A stretch of DNA of 64,000 nucleotides from Alteromonas sp. RKMC-009 (GCF_003584565.2 NZ_CP031010.1:4526001-4590000), one strand, 5' to 3'. Positions 42,543-51,595 are shown, numbered from the stretch's first letter. Numbers and translations are program-made. Notes: generated by a model from the sequence alone, not told the origin.

Positions 42543-43909
42543 GACGATACTCCAAGGCCGAGTGCCAGCCCTAAATCGATACGGTTTGAAAGTTGATTGC
42601 GCTGAAGCTGAACCAGTTGCGCTTCAAGAGAATAGGTAGTCTGGGTAACTGACAATAAATCGAGAATATCACTCAGCCCCTGACGGTACTGACTGGTGTA
42701 GTTATCCTGACTGCGCCGCGAATTACTGTAAGCCTGACTGATATACAGTTGCCGGCGCTGATAGCTGTTTTCCAGATCCAGTGTTGCCTGCACTTCCTGC
42801 ACAGCGGTAAGCAGGGTGTCCTGATAGTTCCACCAGCTGTTCAATGTATCCAGCTCTGCCAGCGCGATATTGGCCCGCAGCTCACCCCCCTGAAACAGCG
42901 GTGCCGTAATACTGCTCAGTAAGCTCCACACGGGGTCTTTAAATAACGAAAGCGCGGGTGTTGCGCCTGAGTCACTCAGGGCCGCGGTAATATTCAGTGA
43001 CGGCAGTAATTGTTTGTACGCCACTTTTTCGGAGGATTCGTTAGCTTTAATCTGATAATACGCCGCCATCAGATCAGGACGCCGCGCCAGGTCCTGTTCC
43101 GGCAACGCAGCCAGCGGCAACACCACATCGGGGAACGATTCGCTGATGGCAACATCAGCCAGTGACATATCGCTGCGCCCCAGCAAGACCGCCAGTGCAC
43201 GTTTTGAACTGGCCAGATTATTTTCATATTCAGCAATATTGGCCCGTGACGTTGCACTGCTGGTACGGGCTGTATCTAAATCGGCCAGCGTGCCCAGACC
43301 GGTACGGTAACGGTTTAAAATGATGCTCTCGCTGTTCTCAAGCGCGGCCAGCTTCTTCTTTTCAATATCCAGAATTTTCTGCTGGCTGATGATATCGAGG
43401 TAGCCCTGCATCACACTGGCCGCCAGCGTGGCCCTTGCCGACTGCAACGCCGCCGCATTACTGCGGGTAGTAAAAGCCGCGGCATCCACACTGTCACCGA
43501 TGCGGTTCCAGATATCAATTTCCCAGCTGACATTCACCGAAGCACTGTAGGAGGTGTCAGTATTTTCACTGTTATTACCGGACAAGCTGGCCGATGCCTG
43601 TGGCAGGCGGGACGCATTGGCAGACGTCTCCCGTATTTTCGATTGCTTCAGTGTAATGAGTGTTTGCTGCAAACCGGGGTTATGCGCTATCGCCTCGTCC
43701 ACCAGCGCCTGCACGGCTTCTACCGGCAACAACTGATCAAGACTGGCTGTTCTCACAGCAGAGTCTGACTGAGGCAACCAGGATACCGTGTTCCCCATTT
43801 CCTCAGTCACCCGTTCACTTAATGCTTTATCAGTGGTGTCTCCGGTGCTGGCACACCCAGACAGTATTAATGCGATGCTCACTGTGAGCACCGGCAAATT
43901 CATCTTCAT
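42539..43909 (-). CDS. RND outer-membrane efflux lipoprotein (NodT/OprM type)
   Basis: About 456 residues. The ATG at 43909 gives MKMNLPVLTVSIALILSGCAS with lipobox LSGC, so the channel is lipid-anchored like OprM. Two OEP repeats follow: VDEAIAHNPGLQQTLITLKQSKIRE-like helices and LPEQDLARRPDLMAAYYQIKANE, the usual RRPDL signature of the second half. It provides the exit duct of the pump. The longer frame from 43942 adds 11 residues and would bury the signal peptide. It is the first gene of the operon, with a 169-nt gap to the divergent DUF2721 gene, which must contain the operon promoter. Confidence 0.9.
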   Translation of the reverse strand: MKMNLPVLTVSIALILSGCASTGDTTDKALSERVTEEMGNTVSWLPQSDSAVRTASLDQLLPVEAVQALVDEAIAHNPGLQQTLITLKQSKIRETSANASRLPQASASLSGNNSENTDTSYSASVNVSWEIDIWNRIGDSVDAAAFTTRSNAAALQSARATLAASVMQGYLDIISQQKILDIEKKKLAALENSESIILNRYRTGLGTLADLDTARTSSATSRANIAEYENNLASSKRALAVLLGRSDMSLADVAISESFPDVVLPLAALPEQDLARRPDLMAAYYQIKANESSEKVAYKQLLPSLNITAALSDSGATPALSLFKDPVWSLLSSITAPLFQGGELRANIALAELDTLNSWWNYQDTLLTAVQEVQATLDLENSYQRRQLYISQAYSNSRRSQDNYTSQYRQGLSDILDLLSVTQTTYSLEAQLVQLQRNQLSNRIDLGLALGLGVSS

Positions 43910-44078
43910 TACTACACCCGGTTTACTCGTATGCTGCAACATTACATCAGTCAGGGTTAAGGCCGGGTTAACGCCCTGATTACACCGTTCAATATGGGCC
44001 AGTCAGAACCCGGGCGGGTGAAATTGCACGGGGCATAGGATAAACTTGCGCGGTTGTTGAATTAGCAGGTTTTATTCA

Positions 44079-44522
44079 TTGGATACTTTAATCACCCCCC
44101 TTTCTGAACTCATTAAAATTGCCGTTGCGCCGGTATTTTTGCTTGCCGGTATCGCCGGCTTTCTGAACGTGATGTCTGGCCGTCTGGGTCGTATTTCCGA
44201 CCGCGTACGGGTAGCTGAACGGAATATCCAAACCTTTGCTGATGCTGAGCGGATCCAGAAAAACAAACGTGAAATTATTATGCTGTGGCGCAGAGTGGGT
44301 GTGATTAACTGGGCGATCGGCCTGTGTGTGACCGCAGGTTTGCTGGTGTGCTCGGTGATTGTTACTTTGTTTTCCGGTGAATTATGGCGCATCAATCTCG
44401 ATACGCTGGTCATCACACTGTTTATCCTGGCAATGGCATCACTGATATCAGCCTTACTGGTATTTCTGGTAGAGGTACGGCTTGCTACCAAAACCATCGA
44501 ATATACCCGTAACGTACACTGA
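44079..44522 (+). CDS. DUF2721 membrane protein
   Basis: 147 residues with three predicted membrane helices (VAPVFLLAGIAGFLNVM, WAIGLCVTAGLLVCSVIVTLF, LVITLFILAMASLISALLVFL). The segment SGRLGRISDRVRVAE after helix 1 is the DUF2721 hallmark; function unknown. The only start giving the family N-terminus is TTG at 44079, with AGG somewhat far upstream, so the start is uncertain. It is divergent from the RND operon and converges with the serine hydrolase over a strong terminator. Confidence 0.85.
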   Translation: MDTLITPLSELIKIAVAPVFLLAGIAGFLNVMSGRLGRISDRVRVAERNIQTFADAERIQKNKREIIMLWRRVGVINWAIGLCVTAGLLVCSVIVTLFSGELWRINLDTLVITLFILAMASLISALLVFLVEVRLATKTIEYTRNVH

Positions 44523-44533
44523 GAGTGCGGGCT

Positions 44534-44566
44534 GGCTGACAGCATCGCGCTGTCAGCCATTACTGT
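44534..44566. terminator. Terminator between convergent genes
   Basis: A perfect 10-bp stem GGCTGACAGC / GCTGTCAGCC (44534-44543 with 44549-44558) with loop ATCGC lies 11 nt after the DUF2721 stop and just before the opposing stop. The following ATTACTGTTT is a weak T-tract. Confidence 0.72.
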
Positions 44567-46414
44567 TTATGTCCAGGAAACGATACCGGCCGCACTAAAA
44601 TACGCAAGATAAGCGACAACCATCAGTTGCAGCACAATGAATATCAGCACAAAGCCCTTCAGCCAGCGGGATGCACCTGAACGGCTGTAAATGACCGTCT
44701 GAATGCCTGCCCATACTGTCACCAGAGGCAGAACAACAGAGCTGATGAACAAGACAACCGACATTAAACCGGGTGCCGCCAGATAAACAAAAGGGTTGCT
44801 CATGCCAACGCCCAGCGTGAGCAGAAAAACAAATGCACTGACCGCTGACAGTGACATCCACTTACGTAGTTGTTTTCCGTGTACCGTGGTAATTTTCCCC
44901 CTGGCGTTATTTATCAGCCAGACCGGTGTATACAACAGCGCAATAAGTAAGAAGATTAGCCAGGCAAATAACACGACCTTATCGGCAACAGCGTTGAAGG
45001 CTGAGACTTTCACCAGTACCCGATCGCCGTAATGAACAACCTCACCGGCAAGGGGATCCGTGGCCGCTGCCATCACAATCTCACCCTTTTCGTTTTGCCA
45101 GCGATTGTCACCGGCGTAGGTTAATTCCCGGTTCCAACCCGGCGGAAACACGCTGGACAGCTTCGCTCCGTCATCCTCCACATTAATCATAACGGGCGCT
45201 ACCAGACGCTCGATAAAATACTGCTTTTCTATACGGGTATTAATAAACCGGTAGTAGCCGGACTTTTGCTTCCATTCATCCGGTGCCGGCTGACTTATCA
45301 CTGAAGGGGTATCTGTCTGCGAAACCAGGAAGTCACTGATTTTTCTTCCCACCTTATACAGCACACTGGCATCATCGCTGTTCTGCAAAATCACAAACCC
45401 GTATCCACCCTTTGGAGAATACGCCAGCTCTGATGTCCAGCCGGTTAACGCCCCGTCATGCCCCCGGTAGGCATATCCGCCGTAGTAGCGGGCAAAATTA
45501 TAGATGCCGTAACCACCATCGAAGTGATGCACATTCGTGGTATCACTCACCTCCATGCGGTTAACACTGTCTATGCTGAGCAGTGGCGAACCGCGTCCGG
45601 TAAAGAATGCCAGCAACTTAGCCTGATCATTGATACTGGATGAGACGCCGCCTGACGGATACATCAACAGGTGTTGATGAGGCACAACCTGACCACCGCT
45701 GACGCCGGATGCAGCATCGCTGTTCTGCTCAGGCTCTGCGTAAAACGTATTTTCAAATCCAAGGGGAATAAAGAGGGTATCGCGGATATAGTCTGTAAAA
45801 GGCTGACCGGTTACCTGTTCTATCAGCATAGCGGTGGCCACCGCCGCAGAATTAGAATACGCATGACGGGTGCCGGGCGCCCAGCGGGATACCCTGCTGT
45901 CAGGATTTATCCCGAAAGCTTCACTGAAGGGCATCACATCAGCGTTGTCATACACGTGTTCCTTCAGCGACAAATCATCCCAGCCGGTGGTACTTTCAAG
46001 TAAATGCTTAACCTTCAGCGGATGAGTCGCTTGCCAGGGGTTTTCAAATTGAAGATCAGGCAAAACGTCCCTGACATTGTCTTCAGGATTGATGCGTCCC
46101 TGTTCAATAAGTCGCATAGCAGCGATACCTACGAACATTTTACTGATGGAAGCGATACGGTAAGTCGTGGAAGGCGTTACCGCCTGAGATGAGCCGGGCG
46201 CTTTTACCCCGAAGGTATTAATATGGGCGGCCTGACCGGGTCGAATGACAGCCCAGGCCATTGAGGGAATGTGGCTGTCTTCTAAGATTTCTTCAATAGC
46301 AGCGTCGAGTTCATCCACAGAGGCCGGCACACTGTCACCGGCAGCACTGAGAGCAGGGAAAAGCATAACAAAAGCGAGCCAGCACATCGCCGGCAGACGG
46401 GAGACACGGGTCAT
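44567..46414 (-). CDS. Membrane-anchored class C beta-lactamase-fold serine hydrolase
   Basis: About 615 residues. The ATG at 46414 (AAGGA 8 nt upstream) opens a signal peptide ending LSAAG. The beta-lactamase/PBP4*-like domain (about 30-370) has SISK as the S-x-x-K motif, Tyr-Ser-Asn in HAYSNSAA and His-Asp-Gly in YRGHDGALTG, the usual three elements. A beta domain and about five C-terminal membrane helices follow (VVLFAWLIFLLIALLYTP and others), so the active site should face the periplasm. Such proteins are often esterases or D-peptidases. Substrate unknown. It is monocistronic. Confidence 0.87.
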   Translation of the reverse strand: MTRVSRLPAMCWLAFVMLFPALSAAGDSVPASVDELDAAIEEILEDSHIPSMAWAVIRPGQAAHINTFGVKAPGSSQAVTPSTTYRIASISKMFVGIAAMRLIEQGRINPEDNVRDVLPDLQFENPWQATHPLKVKHLLESTTGWDDLSLKEHVYDNADVMPFSEAFGINPDSRVSRWAPGTRHAYSNSAAVATAMLIEQVTGQPFTDYIRDTLFIPLGFENTFYAEPEQNSDAASGVSGGQVVPHQHLLMYPSGGVSSSINDQAKLLAFFTGRGSPLLSIDSVNRMEVSDTTNVHHFDGGYGIYNFARYYGGYAYRGHDGALTGWTSELAYSPKGGYGFVILQNSDDASVLYKVGRKISDFLVSQTDTPSVISQPAPDEWKQKSGYYRFINTRIEKQYFIERLVAPVMINVEDDGAKLSSVFPPGWNRELTYAGDNRWQNEKGEIVMAAATDPLAGEVVHYGDRVLVKVSAFNAVADKVVLFAWLIFLLIALLYTPVWLINNARGKITTVHGKQLRKWMSLSAVSAFVFLLTLGVGMSNPFVYLAAPGLMSVVLFISSVVLPLVTVWAGIQTVIYSRSGASRWLKGFVLIFIVLQLMVVAYLAYFSAAGIVSWT

Positions 46415-46500
46415 ACAAATATCCTTTTGCAAATTGTAATTCTTTTACTGGTCAGTCCCGGACCAAAGACACCGCTATCTTTGCTGCTCAGAGAACAGCA

Positions 46501-47733
46501 TCAATCCATATCGACAATCTGATCCTTGCCTGAATATTTAGCACGGTATAACCGGGCATCAGCTTTCTCTACCAGTTGTTCCAGATTCTGCATCTCTTCC
46601 GCACACACGCCTATGCTGCAGGTAAGATTGAGACGATGCTCGGTGAACTCATGCTCGCGGACTTTTGTCAGAAAGATATTCAAATCGTCCAGCAAAGCAG
46701 CGTAATCACGGGTTGAAATTACAGTGAATTCCTCACCACCATAGCGGGCATAGAGATCTTTACCGAAACAATCTCCCATCAGGCTGGCAAATTCCTGTAA
46801 CAGATGGTCGCCGGCTTTGTGTCCGTAGGTATCATTAACCTGTTTAAAGTCATCAACGTCAATCATGGCTACAGTAAGTCCGCCCAGACGCCCTTCATTT
46901 TTGAACAATGCCTCGCCCTGTTCAAACAGGTAACGCCGGTTGTATGTTTTTGTCAGCGGGTCCAGATTCGCGGAATCGCGGATGGTGACCAGCATCTCCT
47001 GGGCTTCGAGGTTTTGAAGCACCCGGCAGAAAAACTCTTCGTGATAAAACGGCTTACTCAGGAAGTCATTAGCGCCGCTTTTAATGAACTTGGCAGATAA
47101 CACACTGTTACCGTTGGCAGATAAACCAATAAACACCAGGTCCTGGAAGTTACGATCCTGACGCACGGCTTTAACCAGTTCAAAGCCGTCCATATTCGGC
47201 ATCATGTAGTCAGAGATAACCAGTTTAATATCCGGATTTTCAGCCAGTACCTGCAACGCTTCCACTCCGTCAAATGCTGACAACACCTGAAAACGGAATT
47301 TGCGCAGAAAAGCACACAGGTAAGAGTTACTGGTAGTGGAATCATCAACCACCAGTACTTTGGTGGTCAGATTTTTACGCAGGCGGTCAATCAGCTTGAT
47401 AACCTGCATGTAGGAATAGCGGGATTCTTTGGTGATGTAGTCAAGTACGCCTTTGTCGATGAGGGAGGTACGTAATGTCTCATCAAAGTTACCGGTCAGT
47501 ACGGCCGTAGGTACGTCATGAGAGAGCATCAGCTCTACGATTTCACCACGCGGAGCGTCGGGCAGGTTCAGGTCGACTATCGCTGCCAGAAATTCTTCGC
47601 CGCTATCCAGCTTCTGCTTTGCTTCAGCATAATCCGAACACAGCACACTGTGAAAGTGGGGGTTATCTTCCACCAGCTTATTTAAAATTTTACGGACTAT
47701 CTGACTGTCTTCGACAACGAGAATTTTAAACAT
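46501..47733 (-). CDS. REC-REC-GGDEF diguanylate cyclase (PleD-like order)
   Basis: 410 residues: receiver 1 (about 1-118, acceptor Asp in AAIVDLNLPDA), receiver 2 (about 124-245, acceptor Asp in LVISDYMMPNMDG) and GGDEF (about 255-410) with active site GGEEF, compatible with diguanylate cyclase activity making cyclic di-GMP. The RxxD allosteric inhibition site that would lie five residues before GGEEF is missing (the sequence reads FGKDLYARYGGEEF), so product inhibition may be absent. No kinase gene is adjacent. It could share a signalling circuit with NahK/NosP, but this is only inference. Confidence 0.9.
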   Translation of the reverse strand: MFKILVVEDSQIVRKILNKLVEDNPHFHSVLCSDYAEAKQKLDSGEEFLAAIVDLNLPDAPRGEIVELMLSHDVPTAVLTGNFDETLRTSLIDKGVLDYITKESRYSYMQVIKLIDRLRKNLTTKVLVVDDSTTSNSYLCAFLRKFRFQVLSAFDGVEALQVLAENPDIKLVISDYMMPNMDGFELVKAVRQDRNFQDLVFIGLSANGNSVLSAKFIKSGANDFLSKPFYHEEFFCRVLQNLEAQEMLVTIRDSANLDPLTKTYNRRYLFEQGEALFKNEGRLGGLTVAMIDVDDFKQVNDTYGHKAGDHLLQEFASLMGDCFGKDLYARYGGEEFTVISTRDYAALLDDLNIFLTKVREHEFTEHRLNLTCSIGVCAEEMQNLEQLVEKADARLYRAKYSGKDQIVDMD

Positions 47734-47800
47734 AACTACAACCTGAACAACTTGTCATACCAGCATAACCAATAAAAAAGAATAATGCGTTAACAAAATA

Positions 47801-47828
47801 CGAAAGTTATACTGATGTATAACCTTCG
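47801..47828 (-). terminator. Inverted repeat, likely terminator of the nucleosidase gene
   Basis: Twelve-base arms with one mismatch (CGAAAGTTATAC at 47801-47812, GTATAACCTTCG at 47817-47828) surround TGAT. On the minus strand it begins 7 nt after the nucleosidase stop and is followed by TATTTTGTT, which fits a Rho-independent terminator. An operator of the downstream GGDEF gene is the alternative. Confidence 0.6.
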
Positions 47829-47834
47829 CAGCCA

Positions 47835-48878
47835 TTAATCTTCCCTGGCTAATGCGTCGAGTACAGCAAACAATACGTTTGCACCCACCCGCGACACTTC
47901 CTGATCGTAGATATGTTCTACATTTACGCCTTCCTGCCCGCCGGCAAGATCGCTGATTGCACGAATTATAACCCAATCTACATCATTTATCGTGCAAACC
48001 TGACCGACTGCAGCAGATTCCATTTCTGTCACTTCGGCCTTGAATACATCACGTGTCCACTGGCGGTATTCGCGGTTATCCAGAAATACCGAACCTGTCA
48101 CGCCGTTACCGCCTACCGTTAATTTTGCTTTGCGTTCGCCAAGAATCATCTGGTCCGGCAAGGCCAGCATGGCACTTCTTGCTGCATCCAGCAAACGGGG
48201 GGTAGCAGAGAAATAAGCCGTATCGACCGGCTCATCCAGGCCGTCTTTAATGATCAGCACTTCGTCAGGCTGGATGAAGTGAAAGTTCTTGTATGCCGGC
48301 AGATGCGGGTCCGCTTGTCTGCGCTCCGGCTGTTCCTGCAAAAATCTGGCGTAATATTCCGGCAACACGTAATTGCCCGGGTTTTGTTTATCCGGATTGG
48401 TGTACACGCTTTCATCATGATAGTACCAGCGCTCAGGCACAATCACGTCACCCGGCTGCCAGTCAGGATTCACCGCGCCGGCAATCCCCATGTACACCAC
48501 CTGTTTTACAGGAAAATAATCGAAAGCCATCTGCATGGTCAGTGCAGCATTGGCGATACTCATGCCCGTCGCAAATACAAGAATGGGTTCATCATGGTAT
48601 TTACCTATACGATAAGTCACACCTTTGTACTTCACAACCTGCGTGATCTGAGCACCGGGATCCGCCTCGATACGGCCCAGAATCCCCTTCATTTCAGGCC
48701 CGTATGCCACCACCACGGCAGTAAAACCTTCCTGTTGAAACTGCTTTGGTCCGAAAGCCTCCGTTGAAAGCGTGTTATCAGCGGGGGTTACTACGGAGGG
48801 CGTTGCACAGCCACCCAGCATCAGCAACGAAAATAATGCAAAAACCAGTGAGCGGGCACCGGTGATGGAAAGGGTCAT
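47835..48878 (-). CDS. Lipoprotein of the MTA/SAH-nucleosidase (PNP/UDP phosphorylase) family
   Basis: 347 residues. The N-terminus FALFSLLMLGGCATPS has a lipobox (LGGC). The rest is the nucleoside phosphorylase/nucleosidase fold: VVVAYGPEMKGI, ATGMSIANAALTMQMAFD, YMGIAGAVNPDWQPGDVIVP, then VTEMESAAVGQV with the ribose-binding Glu and RAISDLAGG with the purine-binding Asp of MTA/SAH nucleosidases. Normal family members are cytoplasmic; export would place nucleoside cleavage in the periplasm for salvage. The insertion between core motifs (about 170-250) is longer than usual. It is preceded on the same strand by the DUF4198 gene and a strong terminator. Confidence 0.86.
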   Translation of the reverse strand: MTLSITGARSLVFALFSLLMLGGCATPSVVTPADNTLSTEAFGPKQFQQEGFTAVVVAYGPEMKGILGRIEADPGAQITQVVKYKGVTYRIGKYHDEPILVFATGMSIANAALTMQMAFDYFPVKQVVYMGIAGAVNPDWQPGDVIVPERWYYHDESVYTNPDKQNPGNYVLPEYYARFLQEQPERRQADPHLPAYKNFHFIQPDEVLIIKDGLDEPVDTAYFSATPRLLDAARSAMLALPDQMILGERKAKLTVGGNGVTGSVFLDNREYRQWTRDVFKAEVTEMESAAVGQVCTINDVDWVIIRAISDLAGGQEGVNVEHIYDQEVSRVGANVLFAVLDALARED

Positions 48879-48942
48879 AGATAAAATCCGGATGTGTAAA
48901 AAGAATTAAGGATTTTAAGCGGAAATACTGGAGAAACACAAT

Positions 48943-48976
48943 GCGCAGTTACCTCGTAAGTAAGCGGTAACTGCGC
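48943..48976 (-). terminator. Terminator of the DUF2271-DUF4198 operon
   Basis: A perfect 11-bp stem (GCGCAGTTACC at 48943-48953, GGTAACTGCGC at 48966-48976) with a 12-nt loop, 25 nt after the DUF4198 stop on the minus strand, followed by ATTGTGTTTC. Confidence 0.8.
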
Positions 48977-49001
48977 TGCCAATTAGCAAAAAATAAATGG
49001 T

Positions 49002-49829
49002 TTACAGAGGTAATACTTCCATTACCAGAACGAACATACCACGGCGTTTCTGCGCCGGTGCTTTTGCGTTGTCGTCTTCAAACTCAGCTTCCAGCCAGTA
49101 CATGCCCGGCTCCTCAAAGGTAACTGCAATCTGGCCGTCAGCGTCGGTTGTAAGGTTCATCGCATCGTCAGTATCACGATACTTTTCACCGTCTTTTACA
49201 ATAGTCACTTTCGTGCCGGTGGCAGCACCGCCATCCATCAGAAAACCAAGGCTGATTTCTTCACCGGTATACAGGTCATTCGGATGCGTTTTACCATCCA
49301 GCTCCAGGCCTTTACCTGAAGGTTTAATGGCATCTTCTGAAGGTTCACCCAGAGTAGCAAATACATTAATACGGCGTGATGATTCGACCACTTCCAGACC
49401 GTCTGCTTTTTTCGGTACTGCTTTGTTGAATTCTTCCAGCGTGCCGGTTTTACCGCGACCGGGCCACATCTGACGCTTACCGTCTGCGTCTTTCCAGAAT
49501 GCCATCAGCGACTGGGATGCCGTTTCAACACGGTACGTGCCTTCTTCCTTCACATTGATGTCGAAAACACTGCGGTAGCGCAGTTTCTGTTCGTGCTGCT
49601 TCGCCACTTCTTTACCGGAAGGCGAAGTCACCGTAATACCTTCTGTGCCCAGTGCGAAGTGATCAGGGGTAAAAATGCCATTTGCCACGGCAGCATCGAA
49701 GCTGATCCACTCGTCATCGCCTGACACAACAGTGGTTGTCGGCTTAATCCATGCACGGTGAGCCAGTGCCGGTGTTGCGATTAAAGACAAGGCAACAACG
49801 CCGGTACCGATCAGATGTTTAATTTTCAT
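49002..49829 (-). CDS. DUF4198 periplasmic protein
   Basis: 275 residues with signal peptide (IGTGVVALSLIATPALA before HRAWIKPT). The His at the mature N-terminus, the beta-sandwich pattern and RLNV-like blocks match DUF4198, which is often encoded with metal-uptake genes and TonB receptors. The C-terminal part (DADGQIAVTFEEPGMYWLEAEFED) resembles a carboxypeptidase-regulatory-like domain. Function unproven; a periplasmic metal-handling role is a guess. It starts immediately after the DUF2271 stop and is probably cotranscribed with it. Confidence 0.82.
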   Translation of the reverse strand: MKIKHLIGTGVVALSLIATPALAHRAWIKPTTTVVSGDDEWISFDAAVANGIFTPDHFALGTEGITVTSPSGKEVAKQHEQKLRYRSVFDINVKEEGTYRVETASQSLMAFWKDADGKRQMWPGRGKTGTLEEFNKAVPKKADGLEVVESSRRINVFATLGEPSEDAIKPSGKGLELDGKTHPNDLYTGEEISLGFLMDGGAATGTKVTIVKDGEKYRDTDDAMNLTTDADGQIAVTFEEPGMYWLEAEFEDDNAKAPAQKRRGMFVLVMEVLPL

Positions 49830-50375
49830 TTATGGCTCCAAAGTTAATTCAATTTCAGACAGTTCCTGCTCACCTTCTGCAACCTGATGTTGCGATGCAG
49901 AAACAGGCAATGTGACAGGCACGCTTAATACTTCACGGCCACCCAGTTCCCGGGCAGCTTCAACGTACAGGGTGTATTCTCCGGCAGGAATATCATCGAA
50001 CTGTCCTGACAAGTCGATGGTGTGCTCACCGGGACGACGGGTAGCACCACTTACACCGTCCATAGGTAAATCGGCACTGCGGCCACTGCGACGCCACCAC
50101 AGGCGCAAATCTTTCAGCCATTTTTCGCCTTTACCGTTTTCCATTTCCACGTCATACCATACGGCGACGTCTTTTACCCGTTTCTGCTTCGCATCAGCCA
50201 GCCAGACGGCAACATAAGGTGCATGGTATTCGGCCACAGATAAACGGGGCAAGGTAACCTTTACTTCACTGGCATGAGACAAAACAGGAAAAACAGCGAG
50301 AGATAAAGACAGAACGGCACCAGCTAACCCACGGCGTTTTGCTGATGACAATTGGCGTACCACGGTACATCCCAT
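49830..50375 (-). CDS. DUF2271 exported protein
   Basis: 181 residues. A signal peptide of about 35 residues (GAVLSLSLAVFPVLSHA before SEVKVTLP) precedes the DUF2271 signature: YVAVWLADAKQKRVKDVAVWY and KWLKDLRLWWRRSGR, then a beta-rich end (GEYTLYVEAARELGGREVLSVP). DUF2271 commonly accompanies DUF4198 and flavin-reductase-like PepSY proteins in iron-regulated operons; the latter is absent here. AAGGAG lies 9 nt before the ATG. A candidate Fur box sits in the 286-nt upstream gap. Confidence 0.83.
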   Translation of the reverse strand: MGCTVVRQLSSAKRRGLAGAVLSLSLAVFPVLSHASEVKVTLPRLSVAEYHAPYVAVWLADAKQKRVKDVAVWYDVEMENGKGEKWLKDLRLWWRRSGRSADLPMDGVSGATRRPGEHTIDLSGQFDDIPAGEYTLYVEAARELGGREVLSVPVTLPVSASQHQVAEGEQELSEIELTLEP

Positions 50376-50576
50376 TAACAGACACTCCTTAAATGAACAA
50401 TTTTAATGTCAGCGCACATTCATATTCCCGGTATATTCCGGGTCGGAATCTTCCCCTTTCTCCTGATAAGCCCGCCGGAACAAGCTGTTTATCCCGTTGT
50501 CCTACAGATTGAACGTGATGGAATCGACTCTTTCAGCCTGCACCCTTATTCTGGCTGAGTAAGGATTATCAAGAAA

Positions 50577-50591
50577 TGAGAATTATTTCCA
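50577..50591. promoter_or_regulatory. Candidate Fur box
   Basis: TGAGAAT-T-ATTTCCA fits the 7-1-7 Fur inverted-repeat model (TGATAAT-N-ATTATCA) at 6 of 7 and 5 of 7 positions. It lies between the divergent DUF2271 and LysR genes, nearer the latter (70 nt from its ATG, 201 nt from DUF2271). No other clear signal was seen in this 286-nt gap. Confidence 0.42.
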
Positions 50592-50661
50592 TTTAGACTA
50601 AACTGACTCGCATGAATTCTCAACTCATTTCTTCTGAGATTTCACAGGAATCATTCGCTAT

Positions 50662-51546
50662 ATGAACACCAAGCTTCTCCGTTCGCTGCAAATTTTCGTT
50701 GAAGTTGCTAATACCAGCAACATGAGTATCGCAGCCAAAAAACTTCACATGACCGTGTCTGCCATCAGCCAGCAGTTGCGCAAACTGGAACAGGAAATCG
50801 GACTCAGTCTGTTTAACCGTAACACCAGACACATCAGCCTGACAGAGGCCGGTCACATTTATTATAAAACCAGCATGGAACTTATCCGTGTGGCAGAAGA
50901 GGCTCAGCACCAGATTGAGCAACTTCAGGAAACACCCTCAGGCCGCTTACGTATTGTCGCGCCGGAAGGGTTCGGTGGTGGTCTGCTGAGTAAACCTTTG
51001 CAGGCATTACTGTCTGAATTTCCGAAAATTAAAGTGGCACTGGAATTAACCAGCCAGACTACTGATGTCATTGCCAGCGGTGCGGATCTTGCGATTTCAT
51101 TGCAGGAAGTAAACGACGTCAATCTGCATTGCCGTCATCTGGCCACCTGGGATCTGATTGTCTGCGTAGCAGCAAACCATCCGCTGGCAGATCTGGATAC
51201 CGTTAACAGTACTGATTTAGCACCCCATGCGTATATTTCTCATCCGGGAATGCGGGATTATGTGGAATCACAGGAAGGAAAAGATAAAACTCTCCCTAAT
51301 CCGCCCCGTCTGATGGTGGACTCGGTACAAGCTTTGATCCGCCTGACTCTGGATGGCCTTGGTTACGCCGTGCTGCCTGAGCCGGAAGTCAGAGAGTACA
51401 TAGAAACTGGCAAACTGGTAAACATTCTGCCTGAATGGAAAGCGCCGAAATATGATGTCTACGCGGTTGCACCGAAGCATGATGCAACACCAGTAAAAAC
51501 ACTGGCTGCGGTTAAGTGTTTGCAGGAATCTTTTTCACTGATATAG
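50662..51546 (+). CDS. LysR-type transcriptional regulator
   Basis: 294 residues. The helix-turn-helix (FVEVANTSNMSIAAKKLHMT, then SAISQQLRKLEQEIGLSLFNRNTR) is followed by an effector domain with SGRLRIVAPEGFGGGLLSKP and DLAISLQEVNDVNLHCRHLA. It is divergent from the DUF2271-DUF4198 operon, which could be its target, with the gap holding a possible Fur box. The ligand is unknown. A strong shared terminator lies after it. Confidence 0.86.
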   Translation: MNTKLLRSLQIFVEVANTSNMSIAAKKLHMTVSAISQQLRKLEQEIGLSLFNRNTRHISLTEAGHIYYKTSMELIRVAEEAQHQIEQLQETPSGRLRIVAPEGFGGGLLSKPLQALLSEFPKIKVALELTSQTTDVIASGADLAISLQEVNDVNLHCRHLATWDLIVCVAANHPLADLDTVNSTDLAPHAYISHPGMRDYVESQEGKDKTLPNPPRLMVDSVQALIRLTLDGLGYAVLPEPEVREYIETGKLVNILPEWKAPKYDVYAVAPKHDATPVKTLAAVKCLQESFSLI

Positions 51547-51564
51547 AACGCTTTGTTCTAAATG

Positions 51565-51592
51565 AAAAAAGGCCGGTTAAACCGGCCTTTTC
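51565..51592. terminator. Bidirectional terminator
   Basis: GGCCGGT-TAA-ACCGGCC (51571-51587) is bordered by AAAAAA on the left and TTTTCTC on the right. It serves the LysR gene on the plus strand and the small basic gene on the minus strand, whose stop is at 51596. Confidence 0.9.
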
Positions 51593-51595
51593 TCT

